Notes under the pieces: model-generated
The model's input: only the letters and a program-made list of their open reading frames with translations
What the model was told of the DNA's origin: nothing
The model's database searches: none
Translations under genes and position numbers: made by a program
NCBI GenBank assembly: GCA_019285715.1
Contig: CP079108.1
Coordinates: 1,565,001-1,629,000 of the forward strand
Length of the DNA: 64,000 bases
Origin: Sphingosinicellaceae bacterium
Lineage (GTDB): Bacteria > Pseudomonadota > Alphaproteobacteria > Sphingomonadales > Sphingomonadaceae
Reading direction: 5' to 3'
Shown: in pieces, positions 62,493 to 64,000 of the stretch
How positions within the stretch are numbered: position 1 is the first letter of the stretch
Layout of the letters: each line of letters opens with the position of its first letter

Positions 62493-62513
62493 CAATTACT
62501 TGCAAAGTTATTG
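62493..62513. promoter_or_regulatory. 21-bp operator-like palindrome in a divergent promoter region
   Basis: CAATTACTTGCAAAGTTATTG pairs at eight of ten positions about its centre. It lies between the divergent membrane-protein and XRE-regulator genes, 32 bp before the latter's start. Position and symmetry fit an autoregulatory binding site of the XRE protein. No binding data exist. Confidence 0.4.
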
Positions 62514-62544
62514 AAGTGCCGCGTCCACCTTGCAATCATGTCAC

Positions 62545-63369
62545 ATGGAATCGGCAGCCGGATTTCCTCGACTATTGCGCGACTGTCGACAGAAACGCCG
62601 TATGTCGCAACTCGACTTGGCGCTGACATCCGGGGTTTCGCAGCGCCATATCAGCTTCCTCGAGTCCGCGCGTGCCAACCCCAGCCGGACGATGATCCTC
62701 CAGTTGAGCGAGACGCTCGGCGTTCCGTTGCGCGACCGCAACCAGTGGCTCAACGCGGCGGGCTTCGCACCCGTGTTCAAAACGCGCCCGCTCGATGATC
62801 CGCAGATGACGCAGGTCATGAGCGCAATCGACATGATGCTCTTGGCGCATGAGCCGTTTCCGGCGCTCGCTCTGGACCGCTCTTGGAATGTCCTGATGTG
62901 TAACCGCCCGTTCGACCTGTTGGGCAGTATGCTGGGCGACGATATCTGGGCGCGTATCGGCGGTGGGCAGCGCAACCTGATGCGGTTGTTCTTTCATCCC
63001 GACGGTATTCGCCAATATGTTACCAACTGGTCCGCCGTGGGGCCGTTGGTGTGGCAGCGCGCCAGGCGGGAGGCCGAGGCGCTGGCCGGCTCTGAAATGA
63101 GGGCGGTGCTCGACAGCCTTGCCGATTTTCAGGAACCCGACATCCTCTGGTCGGGAGCCGACGCGGCGCTTGTGCCGGTGATGCCGTTTAACTTGACAAT
63201 CGGCGACTTGAAGATCGCGATGTTCGCGGTGGTGGCGACCTTCGGCACGGCGCAGGACATCACTGCCGAGGAACTCCGGATCGAGACCCTGTTTCCAGCC
63301 GATGCACCGACCGAGGCGCTGTTCCGCAGTACGGCCGTACGGCCTTACGGCCTTACGGAAAGACGATGA
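62545..63369 (+). CDS. XRE-family regulator with MmyB-like ligand-binding domain
   Basis: About 274 residues. The N-terminal helix-turn-helix is LLRDCRQKRRMSQLDLALTS and VSQRHISFLESARANPSRTM. The C-terminal PAS-like MmyB domain follows (EPFPALALDRSWNVLMCNRP, NLMRLFFHPDGIRQYVTNWS, RIETLFPADAPTEALF). Regulators of this type usually sit next to the dehydrogenase, hydrolase or membrane gene they control. The neighbours here are a membrane protein (divergent) and an epoxide-hydrolase-like gene (downstream). Confidence 0.87.
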   Translation: MESAAGFPRLLRDCRQKRRMSQLDLALTSGVSQRHISFLESARANPSRTMILQLSETLGVPLRDRNQWLNAAGFAPVFKTRPLDDPQMTQVMSAIDMMLLAHEPFPALALDRSWNVLMCNRPFDLLGSMLGDDIWARIGGGQRNLMRLFFHPDGIRQYVTNWSAVGPLVWQRARREAEALAGSEMRAVLDSLADFQEPDILWSGADAALVPVMPFNLTIGDLKIAMFAVVATFGTAQDITAEELRIETLFPADAPTEALFRSTAVRPYGLTERR

Positions 63370-63439
63370 TCCGGCAGGTAATTGCAACCAGCGCGATGCG
63401 GCCCGACAAGCGTGACGAACCTTCTTGAAGGAAACGATC

Positions 63440-63829
63440 ATGACCGCATCATCCGCTTCCCCGCTCGACGCCGCAAAGGCCTTCCTGAAGGCGATGGAGC
63501 CGCTCGACTACGACGGCGCCCTTAAGTTCGTTTCCGTGGCCTGCGAGTACACAAATCCGCCGCCGATCGGTACGGTGCACGGCCCGGTCGGGATCAGGGC
63601 CGTGCTGGAGCCGTTCTTCGCGCCGACGCTGGAGAACGAGTTTCGCGTACTGCGCGAGGTGGTCAATGGTGCCGTCGCCGTCCTCGAAAGGCTCGATCGG
63701 CACCGCTTGGCTGACAAGTGGGTCGAACTGCCGGTCACCGGCGTGTTCGAGGTACATGACGGCCTCATCACCTACTGGCGCGACTATTTCGATGCCGCGA
63801 CGATCCTGTCCCAGTGGCCGAAGGGTTAG
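63440..63829 (+). CDS. Limonene-1,2-epoxide hydrolase-like (SnoaL-fold) protein
   Basis: 129 residues from the ATG at 63440 with a GAAGGA ribosome site. DAAKAFLKAMEPLDYDGALK, VACEYTNPPPIGTVHGPVGI, VAVLERLDRHRLADKWVELP and VFEVHDGLITYWRDYFDAAT follow the limonene-epoxide-hydrolase pattern. Its R-x-D-x-W / D-Y-F-D polar residues would activate water for epoxide opening. It is downstream of the XRE regulator by 70 bp. The true substrate is unknown. Confidence 0.82.
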   Translation: MTASSASPLDAAKAFLKAMEPLDYDGALKFVSVACEYTNPPPIGTVHGPVGIRAVLEPFFAPTLENEFRVLREVVNGAVAVLERLDRHRLADKWVELPVTGVFEVHDGLITYWRDYFDAATILSQWPKG

Positions 63830-64000
63830 AGATGCAGTGCCCTCATCGTGTGAACTGTGGCACCAAAATATCACCAAGGGGAGTTTTCCAGCTCGCGATT
63901 ATGATGAACCCGGGTCAGAAGGCATCTGCTGTAAATAGCCAGATCGACCTGCTTGCGGCTGCTTCATCACTCGCGAAGCCATTTTGACCCCTGTGTGGAC
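63830..64000. other. Window end, nothing recognised
   Basis: 171 bp after the last gene with no supported feature. Confidence 0.4.

Overview
The window is high-GC chromosomal DNA, most likely from a member of the Sphingomonadales (Alphaproteobacteria). The evidence is three secreted proteins ending in PEPxxW-type C-terminal sorting signals, a CtrA-type cell-cycle response regulator, an HWE/HisKA_2-type kinase, a xanthorhodopsin-like proton pump with its Brp/Blh carotene cleavage enzyme, and gene content seen in pigmented sphingomonads. The species cannot be fixed from sequence reading alone.

Layout. 0-8.3 kb: the end of a luciferase-like flavin monooxygenase, a three-gene peptide-maturation cluster (DUF1843/GDL peptide, radical SAM/SPASM maturase broken by an in-frame TAG, zinc-ribbon protein), two PEP-CTERM proteins, a LuxR-type regulator and a CadC-like regulator. 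8.4-12 kb: a truncated tyrosine recombinase, an IS3 element split by an IS110/IS1111-type element, and a truncated Xaa-Pro peptidase. 12.4-17.8 kb: a histidine kinase, a single-domain receiver, a fasciclin protein, a BLUF blue-light sensor beside a GGDEF-EAL protein, and a lipoprotein. 17.8-20.4 kb: IS66 copy A. 20.7-25 kb: a CtrA-like regulator and small genes, including four short paralogues of an unknown family. 25.6-28 kb: rhodopsin, blh and a second fasciclin gene. 28.1-30.6 kb: IS66 copy B, which truncates an epoxide hydrolase. 31.5-36.1 kb: a 955-residue wHTH-NTPase regulator, an ECF sigma factor and a DJ-1-like protein. 36.1-43.1 kb: IS wreckage (IS3 remnant, IS66 copy C with an extra 0.5 kb, a chimeric TehA/hydrolase frame, a TonB receptor tail, a dead IS481). 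43.1-51.5 kb: two translationally adjacent giant proteins of unknown function. 52-56.5 kb: DUF2171, GST, a TIR-TPR membrane protein and a third PEP-CTERM protein. 57-59.9 kb: a compact operon of photoactive yellow protein (PYP), a PAS-GGDEF protein and a PYP-activation-type 4-coumarate-CoA ligase. 60-61.1 kb: a decayed GGDEF-EAL gene cut by an IS481 fragment. 61.3-64 kb: small genes, an XRE/MmyB-type regulator and a limonene-epoxide-hydrolase-like protein.

The unifying theme is light. Three unrelated photoreceptor classes (BLUF flavoprotein, retinal protein, PYP with its coumaroyl chromophore) lie within about 42 kb. Two of them sit next to cyclic-di-GMP enzymes, and two carry a chromophore-supply gene (blh for retinal, the CoA ligase for PYP). 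The PYP-PAS-GGDEF-ligase operon is the strongest candidate for an undescribed signalling unit: a blue-light sensor, a diguanylate cyclase with a visible inhibitory-site motif, and the enzyme that activates the chromophore, joined by a 7-nt gap and then a stop/start overlap. The second most interesting unexplained unit is the giant-protein pair at 43.1-51.5 kb.

All calls come from reading the sequence and recalled family knowledge; no database search was run.
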